A DNA stretch of 64,000 nt from Lycium barbarum (lineage: Eukaryota > Streptophyta > Magnoliopsida > Solanales > Solanaceae), in contig NC_083346.1 of NCBI RefSeq assembly GCF_019175385.1, positions 61,905,821 through 61,969,820 on the forward strand, in the 5' to 3' direction. Below the pieces are notes generated by a model. The model was not told the DNA's origin. It made no database searches and saw nothing but the letters and a program-made list of their open reading frames with translations. Positions 1 through 11,355 of this stretch are shown here, one piece after another; position 1 is the stretch's first letter; every line of letters begins with the position of its first letter. A program made the translations under genes and the position numbers.

Positions 1-96
1 TCCCGGGCCGGGTATGTTATCGTGCACACTTTCACTGTATTGTTCGTCGAGTCCCTCATTAAAGGGCCGGGTACAATATATATATATGTATATTCT

Positions 97-186
97 GAAG
101 TTATGCTGTGTTATGAAGTTATGCTGTGATATGAAGTTATGCTGTGTTACGGAGTTATGCTGTGTTACGGAGATATGCTGTGTTAC
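97..186 (+). repeat. 18-bp tandem repeat in LTR of element 1
   Basis: Five copies of GAAGTTATGCTGTGTTAT with one to three changes per copy (later copies read GGAG... and ...GTTAC). The array lies just upstream of the twin hairpin, where other Tekay LTRs here carry different arrays. Confidence 0.85.
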
Positions 187-411
187 GGAGATATATATTA
201 TATTCTGAAGTTATGCTGTGTTATGGCGCCAGAGACGGGGTGGCGACCATGTTCACCGAGTCCCATAATGGGGCCGGATATGATATATGATATTGACATG
301 CATGATTTATGTTTCGAAAGCAAGTACTTGGTATTCTGGTTATTGTACTCATTTTCTGTACTTCTTATTTCAATTATGATCCCGTTTTCTGTATTTCATG
401 CTTTACATGCT

Positions 412-470
412 CGGTACATATTCCGTACTGACCCCCTATCTTCGGGGGGCTGCGTTTCATGCCCGCAGGT
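412..470 (+). other. Twin hairpin motif in Tekay LTR
   Basis: First stem CGGTAC/GTACTG (one G-T pair), then a stem CCCCC/GGGGG around TATCTTC, then the conserved tail TTCATGCCCGCAGGT. The same arrangement recurs in every Tekay-type LTR in the window. Its function is unknown; its position before the conserved R/U5-like blocks suggests an RNA-level role. Confidence 0.6.
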
Positions 471-884
471 GCAGACATTCCCCTCTGCTATTTGGAGAAC
501 TCCATTGTTCCGGAGTCCAGAATTTGGTACAAATCCTTCTCGGATATATATTTACCTATGTGGACTAAGGGTACGATGGGGCCCTGTCCCGTCATATGTT
601 ACGTTACTGTTGATACTCTTAGAGGTCTGTGGACATATGTGTGGGTTGTGTATGGGTTCTGTTCAGCTGTGTCTATACGATGTGCTGTGGTATGATGTTC
701 GTATATGATGGCGGCCTTGTCGGCTTGCATTTATATGAATATTTATGTGACAGTTCTGAGACCATGGTTTGGTCGTTATAAGATCCATATTGAGTTTGAT
801 GTGAAATGAACATCTAAAGAGTATGTATACGGGTGTCCATGTCGGGCACCAGTCACGGCTTACGGTGTTGGGTCGTGACAAAAG

Positions 885-896
885 TGGTATCAGAGC
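885..896 (+). other. Primer binding site, element 1
   Basis: TGGTATCAGAGC, four bases after the LTR end, is the usual plant Ty3/gypsy priming sequence complementary to the 3' end of initiator tRNA-Met. It fixes the LTR/internal boundary and the plus orientation. Confidence 0.9.
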
Positions 897-2594
897 GGTT
901 TATCCTCGGAGTGTCTACAGACCGTGTCTAGTAGAGTCTTGTTTATCGGTGTGTTGTGCACCACATCTATAAACAGGAAGCTACAGGAATTGAGGATGTT
1001 ACTTTTCTTTCATATTTGAGATCGTGTGATAGAGCCCAATCCATAGGAAATGAAATTCCTTATACTAACCCATGATTTTAGCTGATGAACGGCATCGACA
1101 GAAGAAAGTGACTGATGATATTAGAAGTTACAAAGTACGCAGGTAAGCAAAGGTACGAAAGATATATGTCGAGTAAGGTAAAGTACGATTGAAATGTAAA
1201 ATTGAAAATTTAAAGAGAAAGTAAATAGGAAAGTATAACAGGTGCAGTTTGAGTTGGGCATACGATGTATGTTCATCATTTTCATATTGTTGTTGATATT
1301 GGGAGCCCTGTGTGGCTATGATACGATATGATATATATATGCCCTGTGAGGCATTGTTGGTATTTCCTGCGTGCAGGTTTGAGATAATAAGAAATACAGA
1401 GGAAACTCTGCCAAAATTTTCCTAGAAATAAAAAGAGAATGATATGTAGGTTTGTAATACGTCCTGAAAGGTTCTGTCAGTAGTAATGACAGGATTTGAC
1501 TAAGCTGTGAGTACGGCTGACCTCGAGAAATAAGATGGTAATAGTAATTATGAGGTCAAGATCAATATGGTAAAAAGGAAATGTTAAGATAATTTAGAAG
1601 AGGCTGGAGAATCTTAATAGAGTGTTATGTTGAGATATCAACTGAATTGATCAGTAGGGATAAATTACGATGAGCCTATAGTTAAAAGGAGTAATAGTAT
1701 GATTGAGACAAGAGTACGGAGGAGGAAGAATTGTGACGAATACGAATGTATTGATAAGACAGCTTGTGAGGTATTAAGGGTAAGGTTGACCAAAAAGGGT
1801 AAAAGGTTAAGAAGTGTTACACTATAGGATTGGTTACGAATAGGATATTATGCGAGATTGTTATGAAAATGAGTAAAGCCTACGAGGAAGTAACTAAAAG
1901 ATATGACGTGATCTATGTGACTAAAGTATAAAGGCGAGCTATAAAACGAATAAGAAAGACTTATAGTCTTATAGGGAAAGTTCATAGTAGAGATTATGTG
2001 ATAACGAAAGTGAAAGTGAGCACTAGGAAAGAAGGAGTTAATTAAAAGAAGGAAATAAGAAGAAAGCGAGATAACATTGCAATAATAAGTATGACATCTG
2101 TAGCCGAGAATACGAGTAATATAAGTGACGGAACTGTGAAAGACCAAACTATAGAAAGGAGAGCAACGATGTAGAATGAGTGCTAGAAATAACTAGGATG
2201 ATAAGAACACATAGGGATGAACATGATACGTTTTGAAAAAGAGAAAGAGATTATGCAGAGAATACAGAGGTAGCATGAGATTCCTCGCGCACAGAATAAA
2301 AGATGGACGTGGACTGGAGAAATGGTAAGGGAATACTAAAGGAAACACCCAAGATAGACGTAATTAATTGAGTACGAGCATAAAATAAAAGGGAAATATA
2401 TAGATACGAACTTAAAGGTGTAGTACGACGACAAGGTGATAAGATAAACCATTATTAAGACAAACTTGGTGTGATTCTGAGTAAGTCAGAAGTCAGTGCT
2501 GGGTACGCAACAAGGGTAAAAGAGCATAAGGCATAAAAGGAGTACTGCGTGTATATGACTTCACCTCGGAAATAGTGGAATCCTTAACAGACAA
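897..2594 (+). mobile_element. Non-coding internal region of element 1, replacing gag and protease
   Basis: The first ~150 bases match the leader after the primer site of the element at 61171 (shared CAGACCGTGTCTAGTAGAGT). After that no gag or protease reading frame can be followed on the plus strand. The segment around 1711-1830 matches the reverse complement of about 44940-45065, and 2545-2590 matches that of about 44170-44220. So this is a repeat family in its own right, shared with element H, not merely decayed gag. A 99-codon minus-strand frame here shows no known domain. At about 2595 the sequence switches abruptly to normal Tekay reverse transcriptase. Confidence 0.7.
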
Positions 2595-3714
2595 GAACTG
2601 AAGGAACTGAAGGAGCAACTGAAAGATTTATTAGAAAAGGGCTTCATAAGGCCCAGTACATCACCTTTGGGAGCACCGGTATTATTTGTAAGGAAGAAGG
2701 ATGGGTCGCTGCGGATGTGTATTGATTATAAGCAGCTGAATAAAGCAACAATAAAGAACAAGTATCCCCTCCCAAGGATCAATGGTTTATTCGACCAGTT
2801 GCAGGGTGCTAAGTGCTTCTCAAAGATTGACTTGCGGTCAGGTTATCACCTGGTGCAGGTAAAGGAGGCAGACATTCCAAAGACTGCATTCAGGACCCGA
2901 TACGGGCATTACGAATTTAGAGTGATGTCCTTTGGATTGACCAATGCTCCAGCGGTATTTATGGATCTGATGAGCAGAGTGTTCAAGCCATTTCTTGACC
3001 TGTTCGTAATTGTATTCATTGACGATATTCTGGTCTACTCACGATCAGAAGAGGAGCATGCAGATCACTTGAGAACGGTACTTAGGGTGCTCCAGCACTA
3101 GAAATTGTATGCTAAGTTCTCTAAATGTGAATTCTGGTTGACTTCAGTAACATTCTTGGGGCATATTATTGGAGCTGATGGCGTTCGGGTAGATACGCAG
3201 AAGATTGAGGCGGTGAAGACTTGGCCTAGACCTACGACACCTACTGAAGTACGCAGCTTTCTAGGGCTAGCAGGGTATTACAGAAGGTTCGTAGAGGAGT
3301 TTTCCTTAATATCAACGCCTTTAACGAGGCTAACCCAGAAGGCAGCTAAGTTCCAGTGGACCGACGCTTATGAGCGGAGTTTCCAGTTGCTGAAAGATAA
3401 GTTGACTACGGCCCCAGTTCTAACTCTTCCTGAGGGACCGGATGGCTATGTCATTTATTGAGATGCTTCCGGTGTTGGGGTAGGTTGTGTGCTGATGCAG
3501 CATGGCAAGGTCATAGCCTATGCCTCCCGACAGCTCAGAAAGCACGAAAGGCATTATCCCACCCATGATCTGGAGTTAGCAGCGGTGATCCATGCTTTAA
3601 AAATATGGAGACATTATTTATATGGCGTGCATGTTGACATTTATACAGACCATAAGAGTCTCCAGTACATCTTTTAGCAGAAGGAGCTGAATTTGGTAGA
3701 GGCGGTGGCTAGAG
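2595..3714 (+). pseudogene. Decayed Ty3/gypsy reverse transcriptase-RNase H (element 1)
   Basis: Translation gives the Tekay reverse transcriptase core in order: [43 protein letters not shown] and the active site FIDD within [10 protein letters not shown]. The RNase H part follows, with DASGVG, the [18 protein letters not shown] block and [11 protein letters not shown]. It would copy the element's RNA into DNA. It is broken by a stop at about 3099 (CAG to TAG in the LQHQK position), a TGA at about 3461 next to the first RNase H aspartate, a TAG at about 3676 and a frameshift near 3695. It is preceded by non-coding sequence instead of protease. The Tekay/Del assignment rests on the later chromodomain. 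Confidence 0.85.
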
Positions 3715-5423
3715 TTGCTGAAAGGCTATGATGTTGATATTCTATACCACCCAGGGAAAGCAAATGTTGTAGCAGATGCACTCAGCCGTAGATCTATGGG
3801 TAGTTTGGCAGACGTGCAACCAGAGCAGAAGGAGATAGTCCGTGAGATTCGCCAGCTAGCTAATTTGGGAATCCATTTGGCTGATTCTGAAAATGGCAGG
3901 GTTTCTGTTCGGGGAGTTGCTGAGTCCTCTATCATAGAAGAGATAAAGAGACACCAGTACGAGGACCCTATCCTTGTACATCATAGGGATGCAGCTCTTC
4001 AAAAGGAAGAGACCCCATTTAAGGTTGCACCTGACGGGGTACTACGATACAAAGATAGATTATGTGTACCTGAGGTTGCAGGGTTACGACAACAGGTGAT
4101 GGCAGAGGCACACTGTGCCCATTATTCTGACCTCAGATGCTTGTATTGGTGGGATGGCATGAAGAGGGATATAGCAGAATTTGTTGCTCAGTGTCCGAAT
4201 TGTCAGCAGGTTAAGGTCGAACACCAGAAGCCCGGAGGACTATTACAAGAGATGGAGATTCCGACCTGGAAGTGGGAGGTGATCAATATGGACTTCGTCA
4301 TAGGTTTACCTCGCACTCTGCGAAAATATGACTCTGTTTGGGTCATCGTTGATAGGTTGACAAAGTCAGCCCATTTCCTTCCAGTCAGGACTACATATTC
4401 AACTGAGGATTATGCCAGGTTGTACCTTAAAGAGATAGTGAGACTTCACGGGGTTCCCACAACTATTATTTCTGATAGAGGAGCCCAGTTCACAGCTAAC
4501 TTCTGGAGATCCTTCCAGGAGGGATTGGGGACACAAGTGAGTCTCAGCACGGCGTTTCACCCTCAGACCGACGGACAGGCCGAGCGTACCATTCAGACAC
4601 TACAAGACATGTTACGAGCCTGTGTTATGGATTTCCGGGGTAGCTGGGATGATCATTTGCCACTTATTGAGTTCGCCTATAATAACAGCTACCATTCGAG
4701 TATTCAGATGGCATCGTATGAGGCCTTATATGGGAGGAAGTGCAGATCACCTATTGGCTGGTTTGATGTTGGTGAGACCAAGCTGATAGGCCCAGATATG
4801 ATTCAGCAGGCTGTTAATAAGGTGAAGCTCATTCAGGAGAGATTACTGGCGGCCCAGAGTCGGCAGAAATCATATGCAGATAATCGACGTCGTCACTTGG
4901 AGTTTCAGGTTGGTGACTGGGTGTTCCTGAAAGTGTCGCCCATGAAAGGTGTCATGAGATTTGGCAGGAAAGGGAAGCTAAGCCCGAGATATATTGGACC
5001 TTATCAGATTGTCCGTAGAGTAGGCCAGGTTGCCTACGAGTTAGACCTACCGGCTGATTTGGAAGCAGTGCATCCAGTCTTTCACGTGTCAATGCTTCGC
5101 AAATGTATAGGCGATCCTTCCAGGGTATTTCCCGTAGATGATGTCCAAGTGAAAGAGGAATTGTCCTACGAGGAGCTGCCTATAGCCATACTTGATCGGC
5201 AGGTTAGGAGGTTACAGACTAAGGAGTGGCTTCCGTCAAAATATTATGGCGAAACAACAATAGGGAAGAGATGACTTGGGAAGCCGAGGAGGAGATGAAA
5301 GACAAGTATCCTTACTTGTTCTCTACGCCTACAGGTAACTTAAACTCCTCACTTGATTATATTGATTGTCCGATAAGACTATATGTTATGATGATAAGGG
5401 AAACCATTCCAAAATTCTTATAG
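3715..5423 (+). pseudogene. Decayed Tekay integrase with C-terminal chromodomain (element 1)
   Basis: One frame runs 3715-5274 and the next, overlapping frame carries the end (5226-5423). Order: RNase H tail ([16 protein letters not shown]), integrase zinc region (CPNCQQVK), catalytic core (NMDF, IISDRGAQF, DGQAERT), GPYQIV module (GPY/F), then a chromodomain-like tail (VKILWRNNNREEMTWEAEEEM) typical of Tekay chromoviruses and thought to guide insertion to particular chromatin. Compared with element A, about ten residues including the two zinc-binding histidines are deleted before DLRCLYWWDG, so the zinc finger is lost. The chromodomain lies in another frame because of a one-base indel near 5226. 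It could not make a working integrase. Confidence 0.85.
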
Positions 5424-5465
5424 GACCGTACGGGACCAAATTCAACATTCGAGGACGAATGTTCT

Positions 5466-5493
5466 AAAGGGGGAGGGGGGGGGGGGGGTAGAA
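5466..5493 (+). other. Polypurine tract with expanded G run
   Basis: AAAGGGGGA followed by an unbroken run of 14 G (5475-5488) directly precedes the 3' LTR start TGTTAGACC. Related elements have only AAAGGGGGGAAGGA here, so the run looks like slippage expansion. Polypurine tracts prime plus-strand DNA synthesis. Confidence 0.85.
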
Positions 5494-7302
5494 TGTTAGA
5501 CCTCGTATTTTATACGTCGAGTTATTCGCGAAGGAATTGACGTGAGATAGAAATCTCGGATTTTTAATTTCTAAACTAGAACTAATCGGTTATAAAGTTT
5601 TACTCAGTATAAGAATGTTGATGGAAATTAGGAACTACTTAATTGTGGTGTTAAGTATAAATTAGTGGTAACAATGAGTCAATATGAACATTAACATGCC
5701 ATGTCCAAAAGATGACTCAAAGTCATCATTTAATAAGGCATTATGGAAGACATACAAATATGCATTTAATGTTGATTCATCCACTACACTTTCATTATAT
5801 TGTGGACAATTAAATTGGAAGAAATATACATGTATATTTGGCCAAGGAGCTGAAATTTGGAGGAGGAAAAGGTTAGTCATGCAATTGAATATTGAAGCAT
5901 GCATTACTTTATTAAAGTATACATTATTTTAGGAAGACATAACATGGTGGAGGGATCATTTCACATTAAATATGAATCATTCATCTTGGAATGATTACAA
6001 TGGACAAAGGGTGGTGTGTGAATCATTCACCACACATGAGATTGTCTTGTAAACAATTGAAAAGAAAGAAGAAAGGAAACAAAGATGAAAAATCAGCCAA
6101 CACACTTAGCCGAAAGTTGAAGAGAAAAATTAGAAAATTTTAAGTGTAAAGTTAATGGAATGAATCATGCCATAAGTGGAGCATGTGACCAACTTGTAGG
6201 CATCAAAGTTGAACCAAATAATGACCAAGAAATCAGACATCACAATTCATTTCAACTACACAACACAAAGAAAGAAAACCTAAGCCTAGAGAGAGAGAGC
6301 ATTCGGCCAAGGGGCTGATTTTTGAGCTCTTTGAGTCTTGATCCAAAATTTATTTTCCAATGTGTTTCAACCCTTTAGAAGGTCCCTAAAACGTGAATAT
6401 AGTCTTTGGAGCACCAAGAACCATTTTCATCTCAAGTCACCAACTCTAGCCAAGTAGAGAAGTCAAGTTGTCAAGGTAAGATCTAACTTTCTTTTCCATG
6501 CATTAAGGGTGATGTAGATGAGTAGATATAAGTTGTATGTATGAAATAAAGTGTGATGATGTTGGAACATGATAGTAACCATGAGTTTATATGTGTTGAT
6601 GTTGAAGTATGGTTGTAACTTGAAGAACATGAATCGCATGCATAAAATCATGAATGTTGGTGTTGGAATGTTGTTGTGACAGAGGGGACTGTTTTGGTGG
6701 AATTAATGAACTAATTTTCTTTAATAAATATGGATGTTACTATCATAGATCTCATGGTAAAAAGAATGAAAATAATTGGAAGGTTAAAGGTGAAGTTGTG
6801 TTAGTATGAATAAAGTGAATCTATGATTTTATGTGAAGTGATGTTGAAGCATGTTGAAACCGTGTGTGAGACTGTTTTGTGAGGAAGTTAGTGAACTGTT
6901 TTTACTTGATATTTTGATTGTTATTATCATGAAATTTATGATGGAAATGAAGGTGTTTAATGATTGGAGTTGAAACTAAAGTCGTTTGAGAATTGTTGTA
7001 AGGATTATAGAAATATAGCGTAGTTGCGTATGAATTGATGTTGTACTTGTTGTGTGGATAGCTGGTCATAACTTACTGAAATTATATGAAAAGAAGACAT
7101 GAAATGATGTGTAAAAATCGTATGTGGATGGCTTAGTATGTTCGTAAACGTTTGCAAGAATTCCGAACATTGTTATGTTGTCGGTTAGGGACTGTTTTGG
7201 ATGTGTTGTTGGTTAGGGACTGTTTTGGACTTGTGTTTTCATTAAGTTGGAAAGACTAATTATAAGTTAAGAGTATACATCATATTGTATGTTGGATGGG
7301 CT
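5494..7302 (+). mobile_element. 3' LTR of element 1, truncated
   Basis: It starts TGTTAGACCTCGTATTTTAT, related to the LTR start of element A (TGTTATATCCCGTATTTTTG), directly after the polypurine tract. It holds a strong 5' splice-site-like AAGGTAAGA at about 6474. It is cut at 7302, before the GC-rich repeats and twin hairpin, by sequence of another element. No gene is seen. Confidence 0.8.
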
Positions 7303-9075
7303 GTGATACAAGCCGAGTTGCCTCAAGGACACTTAAAGGACCGTCTCGTGGAGCCAAAGTTTGGATGATAGTGTTTTGGTTAATGATGCACTTGGAATGG
7401 AAGAGATTTTCCCGTTGACTTGGGTCATCCATTGCTTTGCTTATCATGGTCCTTCGCACCACATAGAGAGGTACAATAGGCTCATCATCACCTTCAACAC
7501 GATGCCCTTCACTATCATGTTGTTCATTCTCATGATTGCCCTCATCATCCCCTTCCTCACATTCTTCCTCATCCTCACTATAAGTGTCTTTCAAAATAAA
7601 CGCTCTACGATTAGGGCACTCGCTTGCTTTATGACCGAAGCCATGACATTTAAAGCATTGAATAGGAGTTTTCGTACTTCCTTCTTTTGGAGCAAACTTC
7701 GGAGGTTGTTTGTCAACTTGCTTCTCAACTTGAGAATTCTTCACAAATGGCTTCTTGGCTTCTTGCATGGGGCCCTTATTCTTTTGCCAATTGGAGGAGA
7801 AGGCTCCTCGTTCTTTGTTATTGTTCCATGAACTCATATAGCCCCTTGACCTATTGATTTTGTCTTCCTTGAGACCCTCCTCTATTTCAATAGCCGCTTG
7901 AAGGGTCTCTTCAATGCTCCCATAGTTATGGAGTCTCATTTGTGAGACAATGTCACCATTTAACCTGGCTCGGAACCGAGTCATAGCATTTAACTCATCC
8001 TCGTCAAAGTCGATTCTCATTTTGACAATTTGGAACTCATCATAGAATTCTTCCACACTCTTTTTGTTTTGCCTTAAGGTATACACCTTCTTGAGTTGTT
8101 CTTGTTTATAGCGTTCGGTGACATACTTACGCCGCATGGCTTCCTTCAATTCATCCCAAGTAGGTGTGGGCGAGAGTCCAATAATTCTTCTTGCTTTCAC
8201 TTGAGTTTCCCACCATGTGGAGGCATACCCTTCAAATTGAGCAATGGCGTAAGACGCCTTTTTCACCTCGGACATGTCATTCGTCAAGAAGATTCTATCA
8301 CAATGCATCACCCAATCAAGGAATGTATCGGGATCACTACCTCCTTTGAAGGTTGGGAGGGTAACCTTGATGGAATTGAGACTCGTGTCTCGCCCTCCTC
8401 CATAACCGTGATTCCCATTGAAATCTCCATCGTCGTCATAACCTTGATGGTCACGACCTTGGTACCCTTCACGAGCTTGGTACCCTCTTTGCCTACCCAT
8501 GTGAGGGTTAGGACCATGCCTTCTACCCCTTCCTCGATAACCTCCTTGTGCGTGCCCTCGTGGCCTCCAACCTTGGTCACCATAATGTTCGTGCTCAAGC
8601 ATAGCTTCCTCTATCTCTTCCTCATTTGGTTGTTGGATGTTTGGACGGTTTTAGGGTGGCATTGGTGCATTTGGGTGTGGTTCATTTAGAGGTGGGTCAT
8701 TTAGATGTGGGTCATTTGGAGTTTGATCTTGTAGGGGTGGGTTGTTCCGTTGGCCAATGGGAATGTTGTTTGGTGGGGTGAGAGTCGTGTTTTGAGGGGT
8801 GTTTTGGGGAGTGGGGTTATATAGATGATGGAAGGTGCCGGGTGACAATGTAAGTGAAGTGGTTCGAGTAGCTCCACTTGTGCCACCTTGATATTGCACT
8901 CGAGGCGAATACGAGACCTCCATACTACCTCCTTCAATTGCTTCCACCCTACTTCCCAAGTTTTCCATTCGACCACCCATACTATCCACCTTATCGTTCA
9001 AGGCTTGTAAGGCCTCATTACATCAACTAGTGTGAGTTCCCCGGTGGGAACTCGAGTTTCATCCTCTGTAGCCAT
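7280..9075 (-). pseudogene. Decayed CRM-like gag (element G)
   Basis: The start at 9075 opens MATEDETRVPTGELTLVDVM. A frameshift near 9015 leads to NDKVDSMGGRMENL, and an in-frame stop near 8654 (after NAPMPP) separates this from the main frame (8602-7280). The main frame has a retrotransposon gag core (PTFKGGSDPDTFLDWVMHCD, ASTWWETQV, WDELKEAMRRKY) and a zinc knuckle CFKCHGFGHKASEC of the CX2CX4HX4C type. Gag forms the particle and binds the RNA. It ends after QRENLFHSKC, where protease would begin, and then runs into antisense LTR sequence, adding a tail (PRDGPLSVLEATRL) not of gag origin. Protease and pol are absent. Confidence 0.8.
7303..7372 (+). mobile_element. Inverted scrap of a CRM-like LTR start
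   Basis: TGATACAAGCCGAGTTGCCTC and about 45 following bases match the LTR start at 40254 in the plus orientation. The adjoining gag is on the minus strand. The scrap is therefore inverted relative to its neighbour and is not that element's own 3' LTR. Confidence 0.7.
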
Positions 9076-10727
9076 GGTACCTATTAAGACACTCAACAAA
9101 ACAAGCAAACACGTTAGATTAGTAAAATCAACTCACAATTGCTCAAGTATGCGCACCTTGATTGCCTCACAAATTGCTTCCTCCAAAGATTGTGTGCTTG
9201 TTAATGTCGACTAGTCACAAGGGTTCAAATTCTACTCTTGGTCGGAATAGATTCTTGTTAAACTAAGAAAGACGGACGACTCAATTCAATCTAACGGACT
9301 TGAACCAAGAAATTAACAACGAAGCAAAACGAAGAAAAAGCACGAAAGAATTGGCATGAAAGAAATGCGGACACAAGAACTAGCAAACACAAGTAGGAAC
9401 AACTACTAAATGGCTACTAGTTGAGAGACACAAGAAATTGGAATGCTAAAAATCGGGAAATAAATCGAATTTCGGGCCCGGGTAGGTGATAACTTGAAAA
9501 CGTGGTCTTGAAGTCCCAAATGATCCAAGGTATCAATTTGAAATAATGAAAATTTTAAAATTTCTATACTTTTTTTTTTTTTGGTCCCCTAATAAAGGAC
9601 TAGGGACACAAGATTATCAACCAAGGATCAAGAAATTTTGAGAAATGGAAGTAGGATGAAATGAAATTTGGGACTTAAAAGGGTACCTTGAGTTTACGGT
9701 TTGCTTGACAAAATACGGTCCGTATTGTGGTTTACGGACCATCCTTCGTGGCCGTATTTAGTGATGTCCAAAACAGTATGTACCTTGCAGTTTACGACCC
9801 ACGAGATACGGGCCGTATTGTGGTTTACGGTTTGTCCTTCGTGGCCGTATTTAGTGATGCCCAAAACAGAATGTTCCTTGCCTTTTACGACCCACGAGAT
9901 ACGGGTCGTATTGTGATTTACGGTCCGTATTACGATTTACGGGCCGTATTTAATGAGGTTGCCAAATTCCAGTGAGCTCCTTATCTAAGATCGAAGTTTA
10001 CGACCCAGATTACGGTATGTAATTTGATTTACGGTCCGTCTTTAACGATGTTGGCAATTTCCAGTGAGCTACTATTTCAAGATCCAAGTTTACGACCCCA
10101 AATTACGGTCCGTAAAGTGATTTACGGTCCGTAATTTTGCAATATTCCCAGCTTCAGCGATTTTTGTGTTGAACTGGAACTTCTCGAATTTTGGACCAAA
10201 TTTCTTGGATCTGATGACGTTCCTGGGCCCACTCAACCTCGTATTTACCCTTTTGGGGGTAGAAAAACACTTTTCCCAAATCTTGACTTGAAAACTTTGG
10301 ATTAAAATGCCCTTGTGGAGAGTCTTCTTCCCTATGAAGATTTGAAGATCTTCAAGAACACCAACAATTTCAAATTTTCAACTACCTTCAAATCAACTTG
10401 TTTTTCCTTCAAATTTCAGATTTAGACTCCCCAAGACTTGTAGAACAAAGCCCAATAAGTTTCAAGTACCAATTTCACCCAAATCAACAAGACCCATTTC
10501 AAGTTCTTCAAGTTCTTCAACTCAACAATGGTGAAAATCTCAAAACAACTTGAAATGACTCGAAACTTCGGATTTGAAACCCTAAAACTCTAAGGAACTC
10601 AAACCTAACACCAGATTCAACAAATTCAACAAGAAAATTCGAGAGATTTTTTTTTTTTTGAATTTCGTTTTTTTTTTTTGTTGAATCAAAACCCAAGACT
10701 AGATTTGTTGGAACAAACCTAAGCTAA
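9076..10727 (-). mobile_element. 5' leader of element G with 93-bp repeats
   Basis: This is the untranslated region between the primer site and gag. Bases 9690-10145 hold a cluster of TACGGNCCGTA-type palindromes arranged in a tandem repeat of 93-bp period (CGTATTGTGG at 9721 and again at 9814). The rest is related, in antisense, to the leader of element D (40858-42430). No reading frame here looks genuine. Confidence 0.75.
9690..10145 (-). repeat. ACGGNCCGT-rich tandem repeat module (element G leader)
   Basis: Repeated palindromic cores such as TTTACGGTCCGTA, ATACGGGCCGTAT and TTTACGGACC are separated by conserved linkers (CCTTTTACGACCCACGAGA, TTTAGTGATGCCCAAAACAG). The measured period is 93 bp. 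The same period and linkers occur at 41430-41815, and a divergent version lies in Tekay LTRs at 19380-19650, 25190-25435 and 58795-59060. Confidence 0.85.
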
Positions 10728-10739
10728 GCTCTGATACCA
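10728..10739 (-). other. Primer binding site, element G
   Basis: Reads GCTCTGATACCA on the plus strand, that is TGGTATCAGAGC on the minus strand, two bases from the LTR end. It proves the minus orientation of G. Confidence 0.9.
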
Positions 10740-10741
10740 AT

Positions 10742-11355
10742 TGATACAATATTACGAACGAAAATAGAATTAAAATGCAAGAAAAGAAAAGGATAGATAA
10801 TTTGACACAACTTAAGACCTAATTTAGCAACCAAAGTTATAGAAAAACTAAGACCTCTAAATTAAGAACAAAAGAGACACCAAATTCTTAGGATGACCAA
10901 GAGGGATTTTGGAATCCCTAATAACCAATCCTCTCAACAATTACCCAATCAAAGGCTAAACAAGCTCTCACACTCAAAGTGTTTACAATCTCAAAATATC
11001 AATCATAAAAAAAAAATAGTCTAAGTCTTCCATGAAGAAGAAGAGAACTATTTATACTATGCTAGAAATAAAAGATAGTAAAATGACATAAACACCCTTA
11101 ATGAGACAAGGGCCTTGTTTGGCTATTCTTCTTTCCTCAAAATCTTGAAATCTCCTTTGCAAGAATAGCCAACTCTTCATCTTTTAGCCATTGTCTTCTC
11201 CCCAAGCAATCTTCATCAACAAATGGACTTGGGATCCAAGGTGCTCATCAAAAGTATACTCAAGAGCCTCCCGCTTCATGAATAGGCTTTGCAAGTGTTG
11301 TAGTTCTCGGGCTTGGCTCCTTGTAAATGGCCTTGAGGCAAGTGGGCTTGCATCA
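10742..11355 (-). mobile_element. 5' LTR of CRM-like element G
   Basis: On the minus strand it starts TGATGCAAGCCCACTTGCC and ends TAATATTGTATCA, 614 bp. Its start resembles that of D's LTR. Near its start it encodes, on the minus strand, a peptide containing RPFTRSQARELQHLQ, matching the [12 protein letters not shown] motif at the end of element E's polyprotein. The pol C-terminus of this family was therefore also encoded inside the LTR. The right flank is protease sequence of Tekay element A. Confidence 0.8.

Larger units (their letters stand above)
1..880 (+). mobile_element. 5' LTR remnant (3' part) of Tekay-like element 1
   Basis: The segment ends in ...GGGTCGTGACA directly before a primer binding site, as a Ty3/gypsy LTR should. 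Its content matches the end of the LTR at 14897-17234: GC-rich repeats, a twin hairpin, the GGGGCCCTGTCCCGTCAT block and the GCCTTGTCGGCTTGC block appear in the same order. The LTR start lies outside the window. The open frames across it are low-complexity or shadow frames. Confidence 0.85.

Noticed and set aside
97..186. CRISPR-like regular repeats
   Set aside because: The 18-bp units are directly adjacent without unique spacers, and the context is a plant LTR.
139..708. 189-codon plus-strand frame starting in the first LTR
   Set aside because: It begins in an 18-bp tandem repeat and runs through LTR blocks that are non-coding in all sister copies.
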